Shown here piece by piece: positions 1 to 7,769 of a stretch of DNA of 44,321 bases. The notes under the pieces were generated by a model. The model saw nothing but the letters and a program-made list of their open reading frames with translations, was not told the DNA's origin and made no database searches. The DNA lies in NCBI GenBank assembly GCA_023958095.1, contig JAMLGJ010000026.1, positions 1 to 44,321 of the forward strand. Direction: 5' to 3'. How positions within the stretch are numbered: the first letter of the stretch is position 1; every line of letters starts with the position of its first letter. Made by a program: the position numbers and the translations under genes. Source of the stretch: Microthrixaceae bacterium. GTDB lineage: Bacteria; Actinomycetota; Acidimicrobiia; Acidimicrobiales; Microtrichaceae.

Positions 1-240
1 TCGCGAGACCCTCCTAGAGCGAAATTCTTTCTTCCTTGGACCATGCGGTCTGAGGAAGGTATGCGGTATTAGTCCGAGTTTCCTCGGGTTATTCCCCACT
101 CCAGGGTAGGTTTCTCACGTGATACTCACCCGTTCGCCACTTGGTCTTCCGGGAGCAAGCTCCCATGGACCTCGTTCGACTTGCATGTATAAGGCACGCC
201 GCCAGCGTTCGTCCTGAGCCAGGATCAAACTCTCCATCAA
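1..240 (-). rRNA. rrs: 16S ribosomal RNA, 5' end (truncated by window edge)
   Basis: The minus strand reads AGAGTTTGATCCTGGCTCAG from position 233 downward, the universal sequence at 16S nucleotides 8-27, which puts nucleotide 1 near position 240. The bases that follow (GACGAACGCTGGCGGCG, then ATGCAAGTCGAACG) are conserved 16S 5'-domain sequence, and the gene runs off the left edge after about 240 nt. It lies downstream of tyrS on the same strand, preceded by its own promoter and antitermination-type leader. The fragment is too short for firm taxonomy. Confidence 0.97.
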
Positions 241-334
241 GATCGTTTGGCTTCCACCGAGGTGGTCGCCGTCAGATCGGAGAGCCGGTTTCGGGTTTGC
301 ACCCTCCACCAACTGGCACAGTCGTACGTCTGAC

Positions 335-348
335 CGGGATTGCTCCCG
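335..348 (-). other. Leader hairpin with GCAA tetraloop
   Basis: On the minus strand CGGGA and TCCCG flank a GCAA loop, a GNRA tetraloop. The hairpin sits 14 nt downstream of the boxA-like motif in the rRNA leader and may correspond to boxC or to a precursor processing structure. The assignment is by position only. Confidence 0.4.
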
Positions 349-362
349 ATTTTCTGTCCGAA

Positions 363-375
363 TGTGCAAAAAGCA
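363..375 (-). promoter_or_regulatory. boxA-like antitermination element of rRNA leader
   Basis: The minus strand reads TGCTTTTTGCACA, close to the Escherichia coli rRNA boxA TGCTCTTTAACA. It lies about 120 nt before the 16S 5' end and just after an inverted repeat, the usual boxB-boxA arrangement. In known systems NusB and S10 bind boxA so that RNA polymerase resists Rho on the untranslated rRNA. Confidence 0.6.
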
Positions 376-392
376 TTACTTGAATTGACAGG

Positions 393-420
393 TGATCGAA
401 CCGGTGAACCGGTGCGATCA
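393..420 (-). other. Inverted repeat upstream of boxA (boxB-like hairpin)
   Basis: Two 12-nt arms (393-404 and 409-420), with one mismatched pair, surround a 4-nt loop. The arms are built on GATCG and CCGG, and ACCGGT occurs twice. It precedes the boxA-like element by about 17 nt on the transcribed strand, so boxB of an rRNA antitermination site or an RNase III substrate are the likely roles. Confidence 0.45.
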
Positions 421-579
421 TCCCGCACTCGCCTTTTGGCATCCTGTCTTCCGTTGTCAAGAAGCGCCGGCGACCCTCGATCGGGCGCCAACTCGGAACG
501 TGACCCCCGCCGCTGGGGCGGGACCAGGGGTTCCGTGCCCCGTTCCGGCGGTTGAACCGTCCGTGCGGGGCGAGGAGCT

Positions 580-608
580 ACATTACGTGAAGACCGGGTG
601 GGGGTCAA
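580..608 (-). promoter_or_regulatory. Probable rRNA operon promoter
   Basis: The minus strand shows TTGACC (608-603), a 17-nt spacer and TAATGT (585-580), the best -35/-10 pair seen in the window. It lies 45 nt past the tyrS stop and about 340 nt upstream of the 16S 5' end, a typical leader length for rRNA. Transcription would start near 573. Confidence 0.6.
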
Positions 609-652
609 CTCGGGATCGTGCGACGCTCGTCACACCTCCCTCGAGCGGCCCC

Positions 653-1942
653 TCAGTCCGCCACCACGACCATGTGGCGGGTCTTCCTGCCCCGCTGGAG
701 CAACAGGAAGCGTCCGTGGAGGAGGTCCTCGGGGCCCAGTGGGGTGCCCTCCCCGCCCGGGCGGTCCCGGAGCGGGACCTGGTTGACCTGGTAGCCGGCG
801 AGGTTCCTGCGGATCTCGCCCTTGGAACGGGCCAACCCGCAGCGCACGAGCACCTCGAGCGGTTCCGCACCGAGCAGTTCGGAGCGTGTGGTGGACGTCG
901 ACGGTGTCTCGCCGGCCAGGGTCTCGAGGGTGGCCGCGTCGGCATCCAGCACCGAGCCGCCGAACCAGACCGCCGCGGCCGCTTCGACGGCGGGCACCGC
1001 CGCGGCCCCGTGCACCAGCGAGACCAGTTCCCTGGCCAGGCGGCGCTGACCCTCGCGGCGTTCCGGGGCACTGCGGTGCTCCTCACCCACCTGCCTGCAC
1101 TCGGCCACCGGCAGGGTCGTGAGGCGCAACAGGAGCTCCTCCACGTCGTCGTCGGGCATGTTCAGCAGGTACTGGTACATCTGGTACGGGCTGGTGCGCT
1201 CCGCCGACAACCAGATGTTCTCTCCCTCGGACTTGCCGAACTTGGATCCGTCGGAGCGCACGATCAGGGGCGCGGTGAGGCCGTGCACCGTGTCCCCGCT
1301 GGTGCGCCGCACCAGGTCGACACCGGCGGTGATGTTGCCCCACTGGTCGGAACCTGCCACCTGCAGGTCGACGCCGTGGCGCTCGTGCAGCACACGGAAG
1401 TCATTCGCCTGCAACAACATGTAGGAGAACTCGGTGAACGAGATCCCCGACTCGCGGTCCATGCGGCCCTTCACGGACTCCTTGGCCAGCATCGTGTTGA
1501 CCGTGACGTGCTTTCCCACGTCGCGCAGGAACTCCAGCAACCCGAGCCCCCCGGTCCAGTCGCGGTTGTCGACCAGCGTGGCCGCGGACGGACCCCCGAA
1601 GTCCAGCATCGTCTCGAGCTGGGCACCGATCGCGCTCCGGTTCGCATCCAGGACGTCCTGGTCGAGAAAGGTGCGCTCCGCGGTGCGCCCCGATGGGTCG
1701 CCGATCATGCCCGTCGCGCCACCCACCAGGGCGAAGGGCGGGTGGCCGGCCAGTTGGAAGCGTCGCAGCAGCATGATCGCCTGCAGGTTGCCGATGTGCA
1801 GGGAGTCCGCGGTCGGATCGAAACCGCAGTAGACCGGCGTCGCGGTGGCCAGCCGTTCGTGCAGGGCCGCCCGGTCGGTGTGGTCCGCGACGAGGCCGCG
1901 TTCGTCGAGGTCGTCCAGCAGGCCGGCGTCGGTGTCGGTCAT
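653..1942 (-). CDS. tyrS: Tyrosyl-tRNA synthetase
   Basis: TyrS attaches tyrosine to tRNA-Tyr in the cytoplasm. The 429-residue product has the class I signatures: HIGN at about residues 49-52, a long tyrosine-binding stretch (YCGFDPTADSLH before it, DQWGNITAG at about 199-207) and KFGKS, the KMSKS-loop equivalent, at 234-238. The last ~65 residues form an S4-type RNA-binding domain. This is the bacterial TyrS length and order. I chose the ATG at 1942 because the family N-terminus begins there; a -10-like TAGCGT lies 8 nt upstream, suggesting a leaderless message. It is divergent from the penicillin-binding protein gene, and an rRNA operon on the same strand follows, so read-through into the rRNA leader is conceivable. 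Confidence 0.97.
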   Translation of the reverse strand: MTDTDAGLLDDLDERGLVADHTDRAALHERLATATPVYCGFDPTADSLHIGNLQAIMLLRRFQLAGHPPFALVGGATGMIGDPSGRTAERTFLDQDVLDANRSAIGAQLETMLDFGGPSAATLVDNRDWTGGLGLLEFLRDVGKHVTVNTMLAKESVKGRMDRESGISFTEFSYMLLQANDFRVLHERHGVDLQVAGSDQWGNITAGVDLVRRTSGDTVHGLTAPLIVRSDGSKFGKSEGENIWLSAERTSPYQMYQYLLNMPDDDVEELLLRLTTLPVAECRQVGEEHRSAPERREGQRRLARELVSLVHGAAAVPAVEAAAAVWFGGSVLDADAATLETLAGETPSTSTTRSELLGAEPLEVLVRCGLARSKGEIRRNLAGYQVNQVPLRDRPGGEGTPLGPEDLLHGRFLLLQRGRKTRHMVVVAD

Positions 1943-1950
1943 GGACCCCA

Positions 1951-1956
1951 ACGCTA
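1951..1956 (-). promoter_or_regulatory. -10 hexamer of tyrS (leaderless type)
   Basis: TAGCGT on the minus strand ends 8 nt before the tyrS ATG, which would place the transcription start at or next to the start codon. No Shine-Dalgarno sequence lies between. The same TANNNT-to-start spacing recurs at argC, ribD, hisG, def and two plus-strand genes here. Confidence 0.45.
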
Positions 1957-2016
1957 CCGGTGGCACACGACGGAGCTGACACCCGTTCGGGGCTCCCGGC
2001 ACGGCACAATGTCGCG

Positions 2017-4488
2017 ATGGCCCGGTCGCGCCCAGAGCAGCTCCGTGGAGCCTTCGCGCGCGTGCTGGCCACCGCGGTCGCCCTCGGCTGCATCGCCGCG
2101 TCGTGTGCCAACACCCACGAGCGGCCACCGGTGAGGTTCCCACCCAACGCCTCACCGTCGGTCATCCTCGACGCCGAGGGTCGCGTCATCACCACGATCG
2201 CCGAGGAGAACCGCACAGCCATCGCGATCGCCGACATCCCGGTTCGCATGCAACAGGCGATCGTGGCCATCGAGGACACGGAGTTCTGGGAGCACAACGG
2301 AATCAACCCCCGGGCGATCCTGCGGGCGGCGGACGCCAACGCCGGTGCCGGAGAGGTGTCCCAGGGCGGGTCCACGATCACCCAGCAGTACGTCAAGAAC
2401 GCCTTGTTGGGCGACGACCGCACCATCGCACGCAAGGTCGAGGAAGCCACCATGGCCATGGCGCTCGAACGCGCCTACTCCAAGGAGGTCATCCTCGAGC
2501 AGTACCTCAACACGATCTACTTCGGAGCCGGTGCCTACGGCATCGAGGCAGCGGCACAGGAGTTCTTCGGTGTACCGACCCAGGACCTCACCCTTCCCCA
2601 GGCCGCCCTGTTGGCCGGCACCGTGCAGTCCCCGGCGCGCTGGGATCCGCGAGAGCACCCCGAGGACGCCCTGGCGCGTCGCAACCTGGTGCTGCAGCGC
2701 ATGCGCGACGAGGGTTACATCTCGCCCGAGCAGGCCGAGGCGGCCACGGAGGAGCCCCTGGGGGTGGTTGACCGCGAGCAACAGCTGGCCTCGACCGCCC
2801 GGTACCCCGCAGCCCACTTCGTCGAGGAGGTCAAGCACTGGTTGCTGACCGAGTCGGATGCGCTGGGCGAGCACCAGGCCGAACGCTATGACGCCCTCCT
2901 GCGTGGCGGGCTCACCATCACGACCACGATCGACCTCGACCTGCAGGCGCAGGCCGAGGCCGCGATCGCCCAGGTGCTGCCCGGGCAGGGAACCGATCCC
3001 CGCATGCCCGACGCGGCGCTCACCTCGATCGAGCCCAGCACCGGGGAGATCAAGGCGATGGTCGGAGGGCGGGACTTCTGGGGAAGCCACAGCTACGCGA
3101 AGCTGAACCTCGCGGAGGGTGCCGGTCGTTCGACCGGTTCCGCGTTCAAACCGATCGCGCTGGCGACCGCCCTCTCCAACGGCGTGCCCCCCGGAACCCG
3201 CTTCGACGCACCGTCCTCGGCGAGCTTCCCGATTCCCGGGGGCACCTGGAACGTCAAGGGAGGCGGCATCGGGTCGGGAACCATGGCCGAGTGCACGGTG
3301 GTCTCCTCCAACACCTGCTACGCGAACATCATCCTGGACGACCGAGTCGGGGCGGAGGACACCGTGGAGATGGCACGGCGCCTCGGCATCACCCAGACCG
3401 AGCTCGACGCCGTGCCCGCGGCCGTGCTGGGAGCGAACAACGCGACGGTGCGGGACATGGCCGCCGTCTACGCGACCTTCTCGAACGGGGGGATACACGT
3501 GCCACCGGTGTACGTGACCAAGGTGGAACGATCCGACGGCACGGTGCTGTACCAGCACGCCCACGAGCAGACCAAGGTGCTCGAACCCGAGGTCGCCCGG
3601 CAGGTGAACGACATCCTGCCGGGTGTGATCTCTGCTCCGGGCGGCACCGGCCGCCGGGCGGCCATCGACCGCCCGGCGGGGGGAAAGACCGGGTCCGCCC
3701 AGAACAACACCGATGCCTGGTTCTGTGGCTACACACCGCAACTCGCGACCGCAGTGTGGGTCGGCTTCTCCGAGACCCGTGCGCAGTCCGACGGTCGGGA
3801 GCGCCTCGTTTCGATGGTGCCCGGCAACACCCCGATCACCGTCTACGGGGGCACCTATCCGGCACGGATCTGGGCGGCTTTCATGGGCCCCGCCCTCGAA
3901 GACCAGCCGGCACTTCCGTTGAACCCGCCGGTTCCACCTCCCACGACGACCACCACCGAGCCGGAACCACCAGCGATCCTCGAGGCCCCCCTGCCCCCGG
4001 AGCAGCGCCGCACGACCGAGGTGCCCGCCGTGGTGGGACTGGTCGAGGCGGAGGCGCGCAGCGCGCTGCGTGCCGCCGGGTTCGCGGTGGAGGTGGTCCC
4101 GGTCACGGCCGCGGCGGACGACCCGCCGGGACGGGTCGTGGCACAGGCACCCGCCGGGGCGGACAGCACCTTCTCGGGCGACACGGTCTGGATCGAGGTG
4201 ACCGAGGGGGCCCCGGCATCGAGGACCCCGGTGCCCGACGTCACCGGTCTGCCTGCCGCGGAAGCGGCGGCACAGCTGCGCCGCCTGTACTTCGAGGTGT
4301 CGACCCGGGACTCCGAGCCCCCGGCTGGAACCGTCGACCCGGACGGGAACCCGTACCCCGCGGGCACGGCCTGGCGTACCACACCGGGAACCGGTGAGCT
4401 CGCCCCCGACGGGGCAGTGGTGATCGACGTGGTGGCCCCGCAGGCCCCGACGAACAGCACCACGACCACCACGTCCCCACCGGGATGA
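2017..4488 (+). CDS. Bifunctional penicillin-binding protein (GT51 transglycosylase + transpeptidase) with two PASTA domains
   Basis: A class A PBP that would polymerise and cross-link peptidoglycan outside the membrane. In the 823-residue product the glycosyltransferase domain covers about 75-255, with the EDTEFWEHNG motif (catalytic Glu near 86), QGGSTITQQ and EQYLNTIYFG. The transpeptidase domain carries SAFK (375-378, nucleophile Ser375), SSN (430-432) and KTG (557-559). After a Pro/Thr-rich linker, two PASTA repeats (about 670-735 and 745-815) end in a Thr-rich tail. The ATG at 2017 gives a signal-like N-terminus. It is followed by IAASC with Cys30, so the protein may be a lipoprotein rather than anchored by an uncleaved helix; the -3 residue (Ala) makes this lipobox imperfect. 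An in-frame ATG at 1960 would overlap the tyrS promoter and is less likely. Confidence 0.93.
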   Translation: MARSRPEQLRGAFARVLATAVALGCIAASCANTHERPPVRFPPNASPSVILDAEGRVITTIAEENRTAIAIADIPVRMQQAIVAIEDTEFWEHNGINPRAILRAADANAGAGEVSQGGSTITQQYVKNALLGDDRTIARKVEEATMAMALERAYSKEVILEQYLNTIYFGAGAYGIEAAAQEFFGVPTQDLTLPQAALLAGTVQSPARWDPREHPEDALARRNLVLQRMRDEGYISPEQAEAATEEPLGVVDREQQLASTARYPAAHFVEEVKHWLLTESDALGEHQAERYDALLRGGLTITTTIDLDLQAQAEAAIAQVLPGQGTDPRMPDAALTSIEPSTGEIKAMVGGRDFWGSHSYAKLNLAEGAGRSTGSAFKPIALATALSNGVPPGTRFDAPSSASFPIPGGTWNVKGGGIGSGTMAECTVVSSNTCYANIILDDRVGAEDTVEMARRLGITQTELDAVPAAVLGANNATVRDMAAVYATFSNGGIHVPPVYVTKVERSDGTVLYQHAHEQTKVLEPEVARQVNDILPGVISAPGGTGRRAAIDRPAGGKTGSAQNNTDAWFCGYTPQLATAVWVGFSETRAQSDGRERLVSMVPGNTPITVYGGTYPARIWAAFMGPALEDQPALPLNPPVPPPTTTTTEPEPPAILEAPLPPEQRRTTEVPAVVGLVEAEARSALRAAGFAVEVVPVTAAADDPPGRVVAQAPAGADSTFSGDTVWIEVTEGAPASRTPVPDVTGLPAAEAAAQLRRLYFEVSTRDSEPPAGTVDPDGNPYPAGTAWRTTPGTGELAPDGAVVIDVVAPQAPTNSTTTTTSPPG

Positions 4489-4563
4489 CCGAGGCTCTCC
4501 GGCCGCCCATGGCGGAGCGCGGGTGATGGCTGGCCGCGGCACGGTTCGTGGGAAACTCGGCGG

Positions 4564-5130
4564 GTGCACACAGAAGCGCCGGGCGAACCCGGTTCCGACA
4601 CCGATGTGACCGACCGGGAACGGACTCGACGCCGGCGACGGATGGGCATCGCCGCAGCCCTCGTCTTCCTCGTCGCCAGCACCCTCATGTGGATCTGGAT
4701 GCTGTTCTTCTACGATCCCGGACTGCTGATAGACGAGCTCGAGGACCGCACCTTCCCGACGGCCGCAGAGGAGATCTGCGCCGCAGCACTCGAGGAGATC
4801 GACGCGTTGCCACCCGCGGAGGTCACGTTCGATCCCCTCGAGAGGGCAGCCGTCATCGACGAGGCGAACGACATCCTCGCCGTGATGCTCTCGCAGCTCG
4901 CCCCGCTGGCACCCACCGAACCCCCCGAGGCGGCCGAGGCCGTCGAGGAGTGGCTCGATGACTGGAGCACCTACCTGGGTGACCGGCAGGAGTACGCGGA
5001 TGCGCTCCGCGACGATCCCGAAGCCAGGTTCACCGAGAGCCCCAAGGGGCCGAAGCAGATCTCGCGGGCGATCGACAGCTACGCCCAGGTGAACCGCATG
5101 ACGAGCTGCGAGACGCCCGGCGACGTGTAG
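4564..5130 (+). CDS. Small single-pass membrane protein of unknown function
   Basis: I do not recognise this 188-residue protein. It starts at GTG 4564, 75 nt after the PASTA penicillin-binding protein on the same strand. The N-terminus (1-26) is charged and ends in a run of arginines. A hydrophobic segment at about 27-49, rich in Trp and Phe, looks like a signal anchor or single membrane helix with the N-terminus inside. The remaining ~135 residues are acidic, helical and Glu/Ala-rich, with two cysteines far apart (in EEICAA and TSCETPG) that could pair outside the cell. Codon use matches its neighbours. Position suggests an envelope role, but that is only inference. It ends 31 nt before the convergent Nudix gene. 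Confidence 0.7.
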   Translation: MHTEAPGEPGSDTDVTDRERTRRRRRMGIAAALVFLVASTLMWIWMLFFYDPGLLIDELEDRTFPTAAEEICAAALEEIDALPPAEVTFDPLERAAVIDEANDILAVMLSQLAPLAPTEPPEAAEAVEEWLDDWSTYLGDRQEYADALRDDPEARFTESPKGPKQISRAIDSYAQVNRMTSCETPGDV

Positions 5131-5161
5131 GGAGCCGACCAACGACCTCCGCCGGTGGACC

Positions 5162-5761
5162 TCAACCGGTCGAGGGCCCGAGTCCAAGTCGTGCGAGGCG
5201 CCTGACGCTGTCGTCCTCGGCGAGTGCGCACAGCTCGTCCATCGTCACCCACCGGAGCTCCCTCGATTCGTGGTTGCGCTTCTCGACCGCATCCGGCGGA
5301 GCCACAACGACGAATCGCAGGTCCAGGTGGAGGTGCTCACCCAGCGCGTCCCCGTGGTCCACGAGGTGCAGGTCGATGTCCACCGCGGGAACCCGCACCC
5401 GCAGTCCCTCGATGCCGGTCTCCTCGGTGGCCTCCTTGAGCGCAACGCCCGCGAGTTCGTGGTCGCCGTCGGCGTGGCCGCCCGGTTGGAGCCAGCGCCC
5501 GAGCTTGGTGTGCAGCATCAACAGGGTGCGCGTGCCCGTGTGGTCCACGACCAGGGCCGATCCTGTGAGGTGCCCCGCGGCGTTCGAGCGCTCCGCGAGG
5601 GCAGCGCCGTGTTCGTCGAGCAGGTCCAGCACGCGCTCGGCAGCTGCGAGCTGGCGCCCGCCGGAGAGGTCGGCCTCGAGGATCCGCCTCCGGGAGCGAC
5701 GCGGATCCGCACTCGGGGCCAGCTCCGGGTCCTCCGCGGCCAACAGGTGCGGGCGGCTCAT
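5162..5761 (-). CDS. Nudix hydrolase
   Basis: A 199-residue cytoplasmic Nudix-family pyrophosphohydrolase. The Nudix box lies at about 95-118 (WLQPGGHADGD followed by KEATEETGI): the metal-binding EATEE core is intact, while the first Glu of the classical box is replaced by His and the Arg by Lys. A ~65-residue N-terminal helical extension precedes the fold (GSALVVDHTGTRTLLMLH). The substrate cannot be told from sequence. The ATG at 5761 overlaps the stop of the DNA glycosylase gene as ATGA, so the two are probably translationally coupled. Together with a 3-methyladenine glycosylase this hints at nucleotide or DNA damage clearance, but the pairing may simply be operon position. Confidence 0.88.
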   Translation of the reverse strand: MSRPHLLAAEDPELAPSADPRRSRRRILEADLSGGRQLAAAERVLDLLDEHGAALAERSNAAGHLTGSALVVDHTGTRTLLMLHTKLGRWLQPGGHADGDHELAGVALKEATEETGIEGLRVRVPAVDIDLHLVDHGDALGEHLHLDLRFVVVAPPDAVEKRNHESRELRWVTMDELCALAEDDSVRRLARLGLGPSTG

Positions 5762-6330
5762 CGATTCCCTCCGCCGCTCCGCTCCGGACGGGATGCATGA
5801 GCGGTGCCGGGGACCACGAAGCGCCAACGGCGGGAGGTGGCACGTGATATGCCGATGCGCGGCGTCCTCGCCGGATCGCCGGGAGGTGGGGTCCCGTCGG
5901 TGCAGATGCGCACCCGGCTGTGTGGGTCGCACAGGTCGGTTCCGTCGTCGGCGAGGGCGATTCCCATGGCACGGCACAGCTTCCCCGGCCCGTTGGCCAG
6001 GTCGCGCTCCCGAACGACTCCGGGACGGTCGCTCCACATCGACTCGAGTCCCAGGATCGGCTCCAGGGCACGCAGCAGCACTGCGCCGCCGACACCCTCG
6101 GGACCGGTGACGACGTTGGCACAGGTGTGGATGCCGTAGGACAGGTAGGTGTACAGGGTCCCCGCGGTTGCGAACATGCTCGAGTTCCTCGCGGTGGGGC
6201 CCCGATGGGCATGGCTGGCGGGGTCCTCGGCCCCCGCGTACGCCTCGGTCTCGACGATCCTCCCCACGCGCTCGCCTGCCACGAGGAGCTTGTTCAGGAG
6301 GAGTGGCGCCACCTCCTGCGCACCACCCAC
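5758..6330 (-). CDS. 3-methyladenine DNA glycosylase (AAG/MPG family)
   Basis: This enzyme would excise alkylated purines from DNA in base excision repair. Family features are plain: RIVETEAYAG (catalytic Glu of ETEAY near residue 29), ASHAHRGPTARNSSMF, then GTLYTYLSYGIHTCANVV with the conserved TYR-G turn, AVLLRALEP and ANGPGKLCRAMGI. The start is uncertain. No ATG lies in frame near the domain; GTG 6330 gives 190 residues, slightly short at the N-terminus. The upstream residues LIPRQEL resemble the family's first motif, so a CTG near 6351, overlapping the argH stop, or another non-standard start is possible. It follows argH by 17 nt or less and overlaps the Nudix gene. Confidence 0.9.
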   Translation of the reverse strand: MGGAQEVAPLLLNKLLVAGERVGRIVETEAYAGAEDPASHAHRGPTARNSSMFATAGTLYTYLSYGIHTCANVVTGPEGVGGAVLLRALEPILGLESMWSDRPGVVRERDLANGPGKLCRAMGIALADDGTDLCDPHSRVRICTDGTPPPGDPARTPRIGISRATSRRWRFVVPGTAHASRPERSGGGNR

Positions 6331-6347
6331 CAGCTCCTGTCTCGGTA

Positions 6348-7769
6348 TCAGCTGATACCCCAGATGCTTCTCGCTGATCCCAGTGCCTCCTCGAAGCGTG
6401 CTCGCTGCTGTGACACCGCAGCGGGTCCGGCGGATCCGGGGCTCAGGCGGTTGCGCGCCGACGCACCCGGTTCGAGCAGCGCGACCGCCGCCTCGCCGAG
6501 GCGTGGATCGGCCCCTACCAGACCCGCGAAGTCGGTGCCCTCGTCGATGCTCCTGCGTACCAGCTCGCCGACCACCGCGTGGGCCTCCCTGAAGGGCATC
6601 CCGGACATGACGAGCAGCTCGGCCAGGTCGGTCGCGGCTGCATGTGGGTCGTCGGCCGCCTCGGCCATTCTCGCACGGTCGAACTCGAGGGTTCGGTAGA
6701 GCCCCGCCATCGCGCCCAGGCCGAGCCCGACGGTGTCGAACGCGTCGAAGAGGGGTTCCTTGTCCTCCTGGAGGTCGCGGTTGTAGGCCAACGGGAGCGA
6801 CTTGAGCGTGGCCAGGAACCCGGTGAGGTCGCCGAGGAGGCGCCCGGCCTTGCCACGTGCCAGCTCCGCGATGTCGGGGTTCTTCTTCTGCGGCAGCATG
6901 GAGGAGCCCGTCGAGTACCCGTCGTCGAGTCGTACGAACCCGAACTCCGAGGACGACCACAACACGATCTCCTCCCCCATCCGGGAGAGGTGGATTCCTA
7001 CCATCGTCAACACGAAGAGGCTCTCGGCCACGAAGTCCCGGTCCGAGGTGGCATCCAGGGAGTTCTCGAACCTGGATGAGAAGCCAGCCGACCCGGCCAC
7101 CGAATCGGGTCTCAGCGGCAGTGATGACCCGGCAAGTGCACCCGCTCCCAGGGGGGAGACGTCGACCCGCCTCCGGCAGTCCCCGAGGCGTTCGAGGTCG
7201 CGCAGCAGAGCCCATCCGTGTGCCATCAGGTGGTGGGCCAGCAACACCGGTTGGGCTCTCTGCAGGTGCGTGTAGCCCGGCAGGTAGGCGGCCGACGCAC
7301 CGGTTCCGGCTTCGTCGGCCCGTTCGGCGAGGACCTCGAGCAGTTCGACGATGCGACGGGCAACACCGGCCAGCTCACCCTTCACGAAGTGCCTGAAGGC
7401 GGTTGCGACCTGGTCGTTGCGCGAACGCCCGGTGTGGATCTTCGCTCCGGCGGGACCCGCGAGTTCGGTCACCCGCCTCTCGATCGCGGTGTGGATGTCC
7501 TCATCCGATTCTTCGAAGGCGAGCTGACCGGCGTCGTACTCGCGCCCGGTCTGGTCCAGAGCCGCCAACACCGCGGCGACCTCGGCGTCATCGAGCAGAC
7601 CGGCCTCGCCGAGACCGGCCACATGGGCTCGCGAACAGGCGATGTCGCTGTGCATCAGTCGCTGGTCGTAGCTGAGGCTCTCGGTGAACGCGACCAGCTC
7701 CTCGGCCGGTCCCGATGCGAAGCGACCGTGCCAGAGCTGCTTGCGCCCATCGGCGTTGCCCGCACTCAC
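6348..7769 (-). CDS. argH: Argininosuccinate lyase
   Basis: ArgH splits argininosuccinate into arginine and fumarate, the last step of arginine synthesis. The 473-residue product has the fumarase/lyase superfamily signature GSSMLPQKKNPD (about 288-299), GYTHLQRAQP (165-174) and TGRSRNDQVAT (about 114-124), with family-typical length. I chose GTG 7769 because it overlaps the argG stop as GTGA, the same coupling used elsewhere in this operon, and because the preceding residues from an in-frame ATG at 7799 add nothing conserved. It is the last arg gene; the glycosylase and Nudix genes continue the same strand. Confidence 0.96.
   Translation of the reverse strand: MSAGNADGRKQLWHGRFASGPAEELVAFTESLSYDQRLMHSDIACSRAHVAGLGEAGLLDDAEVAAVLAALDQTGREYDAGQLAFEESDEDIHTAIERRVTELAGPAGAKIHTGRSRNDQVATAFRHFVKGELAGVARRIVELLEVLAERADEAGTGASAAYLPGYTHLQRAQPVLLAHHLMAHGWALLRDLERLGDCRRRVDVSPLGAGALAGSSLPLRPDSVAGSAGFSSRFENSLDATSDRDFVAESLFVLTMVGIHLSRMGEEIVLWSSSEFGFVRLDDGYSTGSSMLPQKKNPDIAELARGKAGRLLGDLTGFLATLKSLPLAYNRDLQEDKEPLFDAFDTVGLGLGAMAGLYRTLEFDRARMAEAADDPHAAATDLAELLVMSGMPFREAHAVVGELVRRSIDEGTDFAGLVGADPRLGEAAVALLEPGASARNRLSPGSAGPAAVSQQRARFEEALGSARSIWGIS

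Larger units (their letters stand above)
241..573 (-). other. rRNA operon leader (non-coding)
   Basis: This stretch between the predicted transcription start (about 573) and the 16S 5' end holds no convincing gene; the reading frames that cross it lack ribosome sites or family features. It contains an imperfect inverted repeat (393-420), a boxA-like element (363-375) and a small GNRA-type hairpin (335-348), listed separately, in the order expected for a boxB-boxA-boxC antitermination leader. A second TTGACA at 455-460 (minus strand) might be another rRNA promoter, but no good -10 sits 16-18 nt downstream. Confidence 0.6.

Noticed and set aside
455..460. Second rRNA promoter at TTGACA
   Set aside because: The -35 is perfect, but positions 16-18 nt downstream read AAAAGG or similar; no acceptable -10.
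392..2134. Long plus-strand frame opposite tyrS (580 codons)
   Set aside because: It mirrors tyrS; high GC leaves the opposite strand open. The composition is Arg/Gly/His-rich with no family motif and no ribosome site.
2152..5187. 1011-codon minus-strand frame opposite the PASTA penicillin-binding protein
   Set aside because: A GC-driven antisense frame; the plus strand carries all the catalytic motifs of a PBP.
5758..7215. Extended 485-codon version of the DNA glycosylase
   Set aside because: The extra N-terminal part lies inside argH in another frame and has no conserved sequence.
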